A stretch of DNA of 64,000 bases. It comes from Linnemannia elongata. Lineage: Eukaryota; Mortierellomycota; Mortierellomycetes; Mortierellales; Mortierellaceae. A program made the position numbers and the translations under genes. The DNA lies in contig JAXBDG010000008.1 of NCBI GenBank assembly GCA_036320915.1, positions 930,001 to 994,000 of the forward strand, read 5' to 3'. Positions 24,026 through 35,817 of the stretch are shown here, piece after piece (position 1 is the stretch's first letter; every line of letters begins with the position of its first letter). Below the pieces are notes generated by a model that was given only the letters and a program-made list of their open reading frames with translations, was not told where the DNA came from and did no database searches.

Positions 24026-27000
24026 ATGGACTCGACTGCACAAGTCCACGACTCAGGTACCACCAACAACCTACCCCTCACTTCCTCCTTGCACCCTTAT
24101 TCCCTTCCTTTTTCTCTCTCCCCTCTTTACTCCCTGTCCGTTGGTTTACCTCTCCTGTGTTGGCAGTAATCGATCGTACAATACTATAGTAGATCTGAAT
24201 GCTCACCTCCCTTCTTCCTATCGACTCTTCTCCTCCTTGTCCCTCCCCCTCGTTCTCATGCAGTGACTATCACTACCAACAGTAGCAGCCACAGCAGGAA
24301 CAACGACATTGATCACGCCATGGACAACGCTCCCAAGACAGGACGCAAGTCCTTCCAGTTCCGCGCCTTGGTAAAAAAACAACAACCTGCCTTTTTTTTC
24401 ATTTCGTTGCAGTGAACTTGAGCAAGAACAAAATTCAATCCGTTCTTCACAAAAAACTAACTTTGCGCCCACTTTCAACTGAATTGTGGACTCGGATAAT
24501 CGCTTTTCGTTATGAACTATAGGGGCGGAAAACGCTTTCTTATCAGCGTCGCCAAGTGTTTGTCAATGTCTGCTGTATTGGCTTGTGCCCTATTCTGATG
24601 GTCCTCATTGCAGGTGCTATGGGTATCGGCATCACCCATCTGATCGACAACCTCGGCAACCCTGCAGGTACAGTACCTTCTCCACCGTACACATTGCACC
24701 TTCTGGTCCCTGCACATCTTCGTTCAACTGTCTGTGCATCCAGTTTGGGGTCACATAGAATTCTTACTGTCAAAAAAAATGTCCGATCGTTCGTTTATTA
24801 TTTTCTCCAGGCATATCTGGAGATTGAACACTCTTGTTTCGGGGTTTCAGCTGCATGGACTTTTTGTCGCCTCAATTGCACCTCCAGCTGTACACTAAAA
24901 CACGCGTCGTTCATTATTGATAATGCCAATCATAATTAGATTACCTGTTGTGCTCGGATGTCAATGCAATGACACCCCAGGGACTCCCCATGGTCCCTGC
25001 CACCAAAAAGCAAGTTGTCGACTTCCCTACCTCTCCCGGCTCTGATATCCCTCACGCCAAAAAGGATGCAACCATCAACCACGTCAATTGGTATGTTATT
25101 ACCGGAACCCTCGGATTCGGATCTGCCCCCACTATCTCTGCCGACAGCTGTGTCTGGTGGTTCGAAAAGGACTACCCTTACTCGTCTCCCTACGCCGTCA
25201 ATCCCAACATTACTACTCCTGGCGCCAACCTCGACAGCACCTACAAGCCCCAGCCTGTTGGCGGTTGGTTGGGTCCTGTAGAGCTTGCCGCTCCTATTGA
25301 TCTCACTTCCCAGCAAATGTATCCCTTCGTCCTCTCAGCCGACAACACTGGTGGTCAAATGGGTACCCGTCCCAAGCAGCCCCAGATCGACCCCAAGAGC
25401 GGTAACCTGACGGGAGAGCCATTCGGAACCGGACTTTTAGGCGCAATGGATACACGCTACTTCACCAACATTACAACAAGCACTGCGACTGGATTCCCAG
25501 CAGTTACCGGCTTCCAACCTGTGCCATTCTACGAACAGATCAAGGGGGTCGACGCGGATGTTGATGATGCGTTGACTGGTCAGATCAGGGTTCTCGTCGA
25601 TGGTTTGGCAAATGTCAACAAGTCAGCGGTGCTTTCCAAAGAGCCGGACCCAAGGCTATTGATTCAGTACTATTCGCAAATTGGAGCTCTCGTTCAGAAC
25701 ATGCCCATCGGAGCCTTGATCTTCAACGCCATTGATGCCATCGCCAGAAAGTTCGATTACACTCTGCAGATTGGAACAGATATTCGCTTAGCCCAGGCTG
25801 CCAATTACCCCAACCGTGGTTTACGTCTGATGCAACAACACGCTGCTCTTTCCAACGCCATCTGTAAGTAACGCCGCTATGCTGTTGCCATTTAAACTCG
25901 TCCTATCTTCGTATTATAACGCGTCAAGCTAAACAAACGTTCATTTTAATAGTGAAAACATCCGCTACTGCTAATGCTACCAGGATCACCCATGGTTTCC
26001 GCGGCATGCCTCAACTGTTCTCCTCCAAGGCCGAGATTCCCATCGCCTCCATGGTCGGACGTATCTTGTATCCTTTTGGTGTTTCCTTCTTGCTGCCTAT
26101 TTTCGTCATCACTCTCGTTAAGGAGAAGGAGGACCGCATTCTTGTCATGATGCGCATGGTAAACTGCCAGATTTCATATTTGCTGTCTTTTACCTCGACG
26201 TACATGAAAAACGCGTACGACTTCTAACATTGTATATCTTTTTGACACTGTTTCAATAGAGTGGCCTCAAGTCGATCACGTATTACATTGCCCACTACAT
26301 CCACTTTTATATCCTCCACGTCATCTCCTCAATCATGTTCGTCATTGCAGGAATTGCCTTCCGCATGCCCTTCTTTACCAAGATCGAAGCGGGTGTCTTT
26401 ATCCTCTTGTTCTTCCTTTGGGGTCACGTCCAAATTGCTCTGGCCTTCTTCCTGTCTTGCTTCTTCAGCAAGTCGCGCACAGCCTTGGTCATTGTGTTTT
26501 TGCTGGTGCTCTGCGGTGTTATCGTCTCTCTTGCCACTGAGTCTATCTTCATGGACGACCCAGCTCCTCTCGGATACTTTGTCTGGCCCGCCTTTGCCTT
26601 CTATCGCGCTCTGTCGGTGATGAACCGGTCGAGTTACGATTCGAGCTACCAGCCCTACAAGATGTCTGACCTCAAGGGATCGGATGAGGTCTTCCAGGTC
26701 ATGATTGCCTTGATTATTGCCACCTTTGTCTTCCTCGCTTTGGCCTTCTACTTGACCGAGGTTATGCCCACTGAGTTTGGTGTCCGTCAACCTTGGCATT
26801 TTATCTTTTCGGGCCCTTATAAGAAGTTATTTGGCAAGAAAGAGGACAAGAAAATTGCAGGTGACATCGAAGGCCAGCGTCGCAAGGATCGCACTGGATC
26901 GCAGAGAGAGATTGTTCAGGGAGAGATACCCTTGGATCCTGAGGAGGTTCAATTCGAGGATGGTGATGTCAAGCAGGAGCGTTTCCGTGTCCTCCACGAC

Positions 27001-28052
27001 GAGTTTGCTCCAGATTCGCCCTTGGTCATGAAGAACATGCGCAAGATCTACCCCAGCAACGGCAAGCTTGCTGTCAAAAACGTCACATTCGCCGTCGAAA
27101 AGGACACCATCTTTGGTCTCTTGGGACCCAACGGTGCTGGAAAGACCTCGTTGATCCACATCTTGACCGGATTATACGAGCCTACCCAAGGATGGGCCCG
27201 TTTAGCAGGTTACGAGCTAGACACTGAGATTAAGGATGTTTACCGCAACATTGGCGTTTGCCCCCAGCACGACATTCTCTGGGACGATCTGGTAAGATCA
27301 TTTGCTAAGATGTATTTGCTCCTGTAGTTAGTTTGCTATACTCTGACACCCTCTTCATGATTACTGTGACATAGACCGTTGGCGAGCATCTCTACTTCTA
27401 CGCCCGTCTCAAGGGCGTTGTTGCTGCCGACGAGCGCGCCGCTGTCTTGGCATCGCTGAACGCTGTTTCCTTGGTGCCATTCGAAAACCGCTTGACCAAG
27501 GGACTTAGTGGTGGTGAGAAGCGCCGTTTGTCGATCGCCATCGCTCTTGTCGGTAACCCCGGTATTGTCTTCTTGGATGAGCCCACGACTGGACTCGATA
27601 TCTCCGTCCGTCGTCTCATCTGGGACATTATCTCGCATGCCAAGCAGGGGCGCACCATCATTTTGACGACCCACTCGATGGAGGAGGCTGAGATTCTGTG
27701 CGCGCGCATTGGTATCATGGCCAAGGGTACCTTGCGCTGCATTGGAGGTCAAATCCGCCTCAAGGAGCTATATGGTCGTGGGTTCAAGATTACTTTTGCT
27801 TGCCGCCCTGAAAATGTTGACCGTGCTTCGGCCTACATTGCATCATTGCTGCCGTCAACGGCTAAGAGGCTCGATGCCTTTGTGACCTCGGAGTCATGGG
27901 AGTTTGAGACCAGCCCTGGGTTGATTCAGCGGTTGTTTGAGGAAATTGAGGCCCACAAACACGAGCATGGCATTGATGACTGGGGCTTAAGCCAGACCTC
28001 GCTGGAGGAGGTCTTCCTGAGGATCATCCAGGATGCCGATGCTGACGCTTAG
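24026..28052 (+). CDS. Half-size ABC transporter, ABCA-type (TMD-NBD)
   Basis: Seven exons, 24026-24056, 24264-24370, 24523-24667, 24940-25863, 25953-26158, 26260-27291 and 27375-28052, predict 1,040 residues. A membrane segment at about residues 59-85 is followed by a lumenal or extracellular loop of some 300 residues, then a membrane cluster and one C-terminal nucleotide-binding domain. Walker A GPNGAGKTS (about 27127-27153), signature LSGGEKRR (about 27508), Walker B IVFLDEP, the D-loop and the H-loop LTTHS are all intact. This single-TMD/single-NBD layout with a large first loop is that of half-size ABCA proteins of plants, amoebae and fungi, generally linked to lipid movement. The substrate and membrane are unknown. 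The N-terminal 46 residues are polar and Asn/Ser-rich. Confidence 0.92.
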
Positions 28053-28263
28053 ATAGATATTTCTACACTCTCCATACCCTATCTCATTTACATACACTTC
28101 ATGAACAACAAAACAAGTAAAAAATAACACCTTGCACTTTTCTGAATTTTGTGGCTGAGTTGGACAATGAGTGCATGTAAGGTTGCCCTTTTGCCACCAT
28201 TGTTCGCCTTTCCTTTATCACCCCACCTCCATCTTTTCATTTCGGTGATTCGCCACGCATGGA

Positions 28264-30814
28264 ATGGATCAGGAGATCGAGGCTCAGGCAAAAGAGTTCC
28301 TTGCTTTCCTAGAGCAATGCAGGCAACAGCCGTAAGTGTTCTTGCTCCCCCGTCTACTCCCCATCTCATTCGAAAACGCCTTTGTCAACTGGATGTTTCA
28401 AGATCAATTCTGTGCATCCATGTTCTAGCTAACCTGAGGTTGTTCCTGTTGTTCTCTTGCAAATGTAGTCGCGCAAAGGCAACCTCAGAACTCAACGCGA
28501 GCCTTAGTCACTTACACACATTCCTGACGTCCATCCAACCTCTTATCGAACCCTGGCCCGTCACAAATGACCCGACCATCGATTCCATGACCGCCTACGC
28601 CTCGGAGCTCTATCCGACTCTAGGCCTACTTCTGGAGATGCTCTGCAGGAACCCTGTTGTCACCGCCTCCGGGTCTTCGAGAGGACTTGCAGAAGTGGTG
28701 GCTCAATCGGTCATCAAGTTTTCTGCCAGGACTGGTGGTAGTGCTGCTGTCGGTGCAGGATCGAAAAGCGCAATGACAGTTTCCCCTTCTGCTGAGCAGT
28801 CGTGGCGAGTTGCACGGATGCGTGATATGTTTCGAGCGCAGCAACAACAGGACGGATTGGGCAGGAAGAAGAGGAATTGCACGGGTGGATCTAGTAGTCG
28901 ACACCTTCCTTATTTTGAACAGAATAGGTCGATGGAGACTAAGAGTGACCCATTTCAGGATATTTTCAAGGTTTCGGACAAGGAGTTGAAGGAGAGGGAG
29001 ATGGAGCAGACTTTGATGACCATGGCCGGCAACCTAAAAACCTTGCAGGATCAGGTTGCGAAAACAGAGTTGACAGATACCGCGTGGTCTTCACTGGTAC
29101 GTACTTCTATCAGAGCATGTGTTAAGTGGAACGATATCTTCAATGATTGTTTTTTTATAACGCTAAAAATATGCTGCCTTTATTCATAGATTATATGGAA
29201 CCGGCAGCTGTCAGAGCTGTGTGCACCTTTGGCACTGACACTAAGTGCAACAGAGCTCCTAGAGGGAATTGTCGGGACTGCTTACATACTATATTCCAAA
29301 CGTCCGCTGGGTGCCTCAGGACCTGTGCCACTGCGTCTCATAGACTCGTCATTCGTCGAGTCATTGATGAAGCAGCAAAGTGATGCTACTGTCTTTTCTG
29401 TGCTTAAGGACCGCCAAGCATTCGCCCAGTATGTTACACGTCCATTGTCTAATCGTATGATGTGCTCATGTCGATGGCGTACCGTGTTTATTTTAGATGG
29501 CTAACGCACGCCTATTTATTTCCGTAGACTGTTGGTGATTTCTCCTTTGGCACGGCAATGTTGCCTCGTTCAATTAATTGATGGTGTCGTTCAGGATTGT
29601 GCTCATGCCCTGGATGTCTATCAGAGTCGACACCAAATCAAACAGCGACACTTCGAATCATCTCAGTTCTTGACATCCGCTCTTTCAAGACATCTTCCGA
29701 AGGATCAGCACCACCAGTTGGTTGAGAGGATCCTGGAGGACTCTGCCGAGGTGGCGGGCGAAATTGATGACTGGCGAATTGTGCGGATCTGGATATTATT
29801 GATCGAGTGGGTCTTGACACGTCTTGGATCCAGAGAGTCTATGCACGCTTTGCCTTTGGAATCTGACGCATCGTCTTTAGATCCGAGTGCAGATCTTTTC
29901 GCTGTGATTTCAACAGCGTGTAGCATTGTCAAGTGTCGCGAATCGGAGCTGAACGGGGCAGACGGTTCTCACGCTTCTCTCAATGCTGCAACTGTGTCTG
30001 AGATTGACACGCTTTTGAAAATTCAGGGTCGCTATGTCTTTGAAAGTGCTCCGCCACAAGAAATGGCTTTACGACGGAGGATGGTGTTCTTGATTGGATC
30101 TGCAGTCGCTTCAAGCAACGGACTCTTGACCTCCTTGATTCTTCAGCATATCCGCTCGTTGGATAAAGTTGACCCTCACCTCAAACAGGAACTCTCGGCC
30201 CCTTCTCAGGACACGACTACCTTACTGAACTTGCTCTCGCTACTGGTGTATGGAGAATTGGGCAGCGCCTGCTTCCTAACTATTGACCAACCATTCCTGG
30301 CGCTGCTACGAGAGTTGCAAGCAACCCTTCGCGAGTCAGAAATCAGCAACCCATACGACCTTCGCCTAGGGACTGTTGCAGATCTGGAAGGAATCTTCTC
30401 CAAGTATATGTCTTTCCTTCGACTCAACATCGTCGTCACTGCAGATATTGTCTGTGCGATCGTCATCTATAACGATCCCAAGAATTCTTCCTTTTGGCAG
30501 TCTATAGTATGTACTTGTTATTCATTTCCTCCTTGATTGCGCGTGTTCGTTCCAGAAAGAACATATCACCCTTATTCATCGACGCGTTCGTTTTGTTTTA
30601 CTTCTCTTAGATCAGCGTGATACTTCGGATACTCACAGGCTCGGAGTCGACTTCATTGATGACAGCCTTGCCGGCATTCATGGCTCGATTGCGGGACCTT
30701 TCTGAAATCATGGTAGCACCTGGTCTTTCAAGGGCACTTGATACACTTTTGGTAACACCAGCTATGACAACAACAACAATGACAGCAGCATCGACATTTC
30801 ACAATAAACATTAA
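28264..30814 (+). CDS. Unrecognised helical protein, about 705 residues
   Basis: Five exons, 28264-28331, 28469-29096, 29190-29428, 29528-30506 and 30611-30814, join in phase to 705 residues. I do not recognise the family. The protein begins with a short helix, has a polar Gly/Ser/Arg-rich linker around residues 140-200, and is otherwise rich in leucine-based amphipathic helices, as in HEAT/ARM-like or large-complex scaffold proteins. The last 15 residues are Thr-rich. There is no signal peptide or membrane segment. The start is the ATG at 28264; a nearby ATG at 28259 is out of frame. It lies 212 bp behind the ABC transporter on the same strand. That splicing restores one long frame across four introns makes it a real gene. 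Confidence 0.8.
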
Positions 30815-31258
30815 TGCCTTAGTCTTGGTATATGCCATATTGTTGGCAAGCAAGGAAATACCTATGTTTGGTGTGCTGAAGGTGGTCCGAGTTCTCTCCG
30901 AAAGGCCCGAGTGTGAGTAATGTGTGGCTTGGTCACTGCCGCTTCACTTTTTCCTTTTCCCCTGCACTGATGGTGCTTGTTCTGTTTCTCTCCATCCCTT
31001 TTCACCTCATTCCCTCTCCTCTCTACTCCACTGCAACACTCCTCTCCACTCATTGTTCCACCTTGTCCACTTTACTCCTGCTGCACCCCGTCCTCCTCTG
31101 CATACACACCCTCCACAAACGAGCATAGACGACTATAATACAACGAACGTCCGCCACCAAAACTACGACACGCTCAATGGTCAACCCCATATTCTAGTCA
31201 CAAGCACACCTACAACTACAATTACAACTTTCACATCCTCCATATTTTCACGCGTACC
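30815..31258. promoter_or_regulatory. Upstream region and CT-rich leader of the 2-oxoglutarate dehydrogenase gene
   Basis: From about 30945 the plus strand is dominated by C, T and A, with cccctc/ctcctc blocks, up to the start codon. This is the pattern seen before other well-expressed genes in the window. No gene is present. Confidence 0.55.
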
Positions 31259-34200
31259 ATGCCTTTCTCTTCTTTCGCCCGCGCGGCTGCCACACCGTTG
31301 GCACGCCAGTCCGCCCTCTTGATGCGCTCCTCTTTGGCTCGCACCACAGCCCCCGTTGCCACCTTGATGTCTATCCGCAAGGCTTCTTCAACTGCCTCCA
31401 AGAACGATATCCCTGCCGCCAAGGATGCTTTCCTCCAGGGTAACTCGGCCAGCTATGTCGAAGAGATGTACTCTGCCTGGCTCAAGGATCCTACCTCTGT
31501 CCACCTCTCGTGGCAAATCTACTTCAGGAACCAGTCTAACGGCATGTCGTCCTCCCAGTCCTTCCAAGCTGCCCCAACAATTCCCACGAGTGGTGGTGTT
31601 CCCTCCTTGGTCCCTGGCTCTCAGGTCGGATCCTCTGATGTTATTGACCACTTGAAAATCCAGCTTCTTGTTCGCGCTTACCAGGTTCGCGGTCATCATG
31701 TTGCTCGTCTGGACCCTCTTGGAATCAACGAGGCTGATTTGGATTCGGCCATTCCTCGTGAGCTGGAGTTGAACCACTACGGCTTCACCGAAAAGGATCT
31801 CGACCGCACTTTCTCCCTCGGGCCTGGTATTCTCCCCGGCTTCCTCGATACTGGCAGCAAGCAGACACTTCGTGAGATCGTTGACCACCTCAAGAGCATT
31901 TACTGTAAGTTTTGGTTTTGCTTCCCGTTCGTCCCAAGTTGGGATTCTCGTTCTATTATAATTCGGTTGCCGTACGCTAGAGTTCATTACAATCATGAGG
32001 TCATTCAAGTCGTGTCGTGTTTATTTTTCAACAGATACACACATTCACAGGGATCATTTTTTTCGTCCGATACTAACACTTCCCATCCCTGTGCACACAC
32101 CTCACTTCCCGCTACTACCTCTTAGGTGGATCCATCGGTGTCGAGTACATCCACATCCCAGACAGGGATCGCTGCGACTGGATCCGTCAACGTGTCGAGG
32201 TCCCCAAACCTTACCAGTACTCCATCGAGGAGAAGACTATGATCCTCGATCGCATGATCTGGTCCGACTCCTTTGAGCGTTTCGTCTCGTCAAAGTACCC
32301 CAGCGAGAAGCGCTTCGGTCTCGAGGGAGGCGAGAGTTTGATTCCCGGAATGAAAGCCTTGGTAAGTCTCTGAGATAGGAGGTGGCATCGCGCCATTGAA
32401 CGGAGGCGGCTGGGGATTATCCGTGTGCCTGCTCCATGGGCTAAAAGCTAACGACGAAAAATCCCCGATGCGCCACATACACATACACATATAGATTGAT
32501 CGTTCTGTTGAGCATGGAGTAGAGTCTATCGTCATGGGCATGCCCCATCGTGGTCGTCTTAACGTCCTCTCTAACGTCGTCCGCAAGCCCCATGAGTCTA
32601 TCTTCTCCGAGTTCAGTGGAAACTCTGCTCAGGATGGCTTCTCGGGAGATGTCAAGTACCACTTGGGAATGAACTACGAGCGCCCCACCCCCTCGGGTAA
32701 GCCCGTTCACTTGTCCTTGGTCGCCAACCCCTCGCATTTGGAGGCTGCTGACGGGGTCGTTCTCGGAAAGACCCACGCCATCCAGCACTACATGGATGAC
32801 AAGGAGAGAACCCGCTCGCTCGCCGTTCTCTTGCACGGAGATGCCGCCTTTGCCGGACAGGGAGTTGTCTACGAGACTCTTGGATTCATGGACTTGCCTG
32901 CCTACTCGACTGGAGGAACTGTCCACATTGTCGTTAACAACCAGATCGGTTTCACCACCGACCCTCGCTTCGCCCGCTCGACCGCCTACTGTACCGATAT
33001 TGCAAAGTCGATCAACGCTCCCATCTTCCACGTCAACGCCGATGATGTCGAGGCCGTCAACTATGTCCACCAATTGGCTGCTGACTGGCGCAAGGAGTTC
33101 CATACTGACGTCGTTATCGATCTTGTCTGCTACAGACGTCACGGACACAACGAGACTGATCAGCCCAGCTTCACTCAGCCCATCATGTACAAGGCCATTG
33201 AGAAGCAGGTCCCTGCACTGGAAAAATACATCGATCAGCTGGTCAAGGAGGGCACCTTCAAGACCGAGGAGATCAACGACATGAAGAAGCGCGTCTGGGA
33301 CATCTTGGAGGAGAACTACGCCAAGAGCAAGGACTACAAATCTAAGCCCAAGGAGTGGATGACCAGTTCGTGGCACGGATTCAAGTCTCCTGCTGAACTC
33401 GCCACGGAAATTTTGCCCGCCTTCCCCACCGGTGCTGCTGTCGAGACCTTGAAGCACATTGGAGACAAGATCTCGTCGACTCCCCCTGGCTTCAAGATCC
33501 ACTCCAACTTGGCCCGTATCATGAAGGCTCGCGCCAAGACCATCGAGACCGGTTCCAACATCGACTGGGCTACTGCTGAGGGTCTTGCCTTCGGTACCTT
33601 GCTCTCTGAGGGCAAGCACGTCCGTCTGTCCGGACAGGATGTTGAGCGTGGTACTTTCTCTCACCGTCACGCCGTTCTCCACGATCAGGAGACCGACAAG
33701 TTATACGTCCCCCTCAAGAACGTGGGTCACGGCCAGGCCGCCTTCTCTGTCAGCAACTCGTCCCTCTCTGAGTTTGGTGTACTCGGATTCGAGCTCGGAT
33801 ACTCCCTCGTCAACCCCAACTCTCTCGTTCTCTGGGAGGCCCAGTTCGGTGATTTCGCCAACAACGCCCAGTGCATCATTGATCAGTTCATTGCTTCGGG
33901 AGAGACCAAATGGCTCCAGCGCACTGGTTTGACCATGTTGTTGCCCCACGGCTACGATGGTCAGGGACCTGAGCACTCGTCTGCTCGTATTGAGCGTTAC
34001 CTCCAAATGTGCGATGACCACCCCGATATCTTCCCTTCACCCGAGAAGATGTCGCGTCAGCACCAAGACTGTAACATGCAGGTTGTGTACTGCTCGACCC
34101 CCGCCAATTACTTCCACGCCCTTCGTCGACAGATCCATCGCGACTACCGCAAGCCCTTGATTGCCTTCAACTCCAAGTTGTTGCTGCGCCATCCCATGGC

Positions 34201-34708
34201 CCGTTCAACTTTGGAGGAGATGTCGGGCGACACCCGCTTCCAGCGCTTCATTCCTGAAACTGAGGAGAACAAGATTGTTGCGGCCGACAAGGTCAAGAAG
34301 CACATTCTCTGCTCTGGTCAGGTCTATTACGCCCTTGTCAAGGCTCGTGAGCAGAACAAGATTGACGATGTTGCGATCTCGCGTGTCGAGCAGTTGAACC
34401 CCTTCCCCTATGACCGTGTCAAGGAACACGCAGACAAGTACCCCAACGCTGAGATTGTCTGGTGCCAGGAAGAGCCGTTGAACATGGGAGCCTGGGCCCA
34501 TGTGGGTCCCCGTATTCGCACATCTCTTAAGCAAACAGAATTCCATGCCAACAAGGAGGTCCGCTATGCTGGTCGTGAACCCTCTGCATCTGTTGCCACG
34601 GGTAACAAGAAGGTGCACTTGGCTGAGGAGTATGCCTTCCTTGCCGAGGCTCTCACTGGTGAGGCTAGGAAGCCCTCTGATGTCGTCGGCGGCGTCCCCG
34701 TTTTTTAA
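31259..34708 (+). CDS. KGD1: 2-oxoglutarate dehydrogenase E1 component, mitochondrial
   Basis: Three exons, 31259-31904, 32126-32361 and 32495-34708, encode 1,031 residues, close to yeast Kgd1. The N-terminal 45 residues are Arg/Ser/Ala-rich without acids, a mitochondrial presequence. It is followed by the E1 lead [16 protein letters not shown], the OGDH-specific segment [17 protein letters not shown] region, [12 protein letters not shown], the thiamine-diphosphate region ([16 protein letters not shown] and the DPRF block) and the C-terminal transketolase-like half ending KKVHLAEE. The enzyme decarboxylates 2-oxoglutarate and passes the succinyl group to the E2 lipoamide in the TCA-cycle complex in the matrix. 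Codon usage is strongly biased to C-ending codons, consistent with high expression. No missing key residue was noticed. Confidence 0.97.
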
Positions 34709-35817
34709 AAGCAGGACGCAACAGCAGTATTGTTTTACGACCCTATCTTTGTTCATGATTATTTAGATTTTTTCTTCTCTCCTCTGTCCATAAACATTCT
34801 CTTCTATTTGCCATCATAACTTCTATGCCTCATACCTTCCAAGAAATCATTTCACTTCCCCGCCACCACCTCCAGACTTTTAGGAAGGCTTGATGATCAG
34901 CAGAAAGTCGATCTCCATCCAGGCACCATGATAAGCCTCTTTGTCTCTGATATTGATTATGATCACTTCCCCCATAACTGATCACTGCGATAGTCATTGA
35001 TTGCCCCTGAGGGATCAGAATGAAAATTTTGAAAAACGGTCTGTGTATGGTGTTTAGAAAAAGAAAAGAATCAAGAACCACTCTTTTTTTTTCACCCCTT
35101 TTTATGTTGCACCCGACCTGTGTAATTTGCAATGGTGATTCGTGACCCACCCTGACTGGCTGGAAGAGCCTTGTCTTTGTTTTATTCCAATTACAGATTC
35201 TCGCTCTGACTCTTCTTTAAACCCATCATTGTTTTTTATTTGTCCTCTTTTCGCATCCATCCACTCACTCACTCACTAATTCACTCGCCCTTTGCTTTTA
35301 CTTCATTCCGTCTCGTTCATCCCACCACTCACACTCCCGACAATAACAACAACTTCACCTTACCAACACAACCCTCCCGTCTTGACGTGGCCCTTTTGTC
35401 ATCCTTCTGCGCCGGAAATCGATTCGTATGTGCCCTCAACACCAACCACATACCAAAAGCGCCGAGAACAATAGTATAGCCTCGCCACCAGGAAACTCGC
35501 TCTAGCCTCTATACTTGCGCCTTGTCCCACCTCCCCATCGTCACTGCCGCTACTGCCCAAACCTTTCCTTCCCTTTACCATCGCAACAAAGCAACACCTC
35601 TTATTTGGCAAACCAACACACATCCAAATCACTCCTGCCGCGCTAACCGATCGTTCGCACTTTCTCTTTTATTTTCATTGTACTGGTCTCATGTTCACTC
35701 TACTAGAATCAATTCAAAGTCCAATCGATCGCGCCAAGGACAACAACGTTCATGAATATCCTCCCACCTCTCTTCAGCTCATAACTCGCGTCACCACACC
35801 ACCACATCTCGAAAGCC
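34709..35817. other. 1.1-kb intergenic region before the capping-enzyme-like gene
   Basis: After the dehydrogenase stop there is AT-rich DNA, then from about 35230 a CT/CA-rich leader typical of promoters in this window, reaching the start at 35818. No gene was found. Confidence 0.5.

Noticed and set aside
32441..33682. 413-codon open frame on the minus strand
   Set aside because: It lies exactly opposite 2-oxoglutarate dehydrogenase exon 3, whose strong C-ending codon bias keeps the opposite frame open. No family features.
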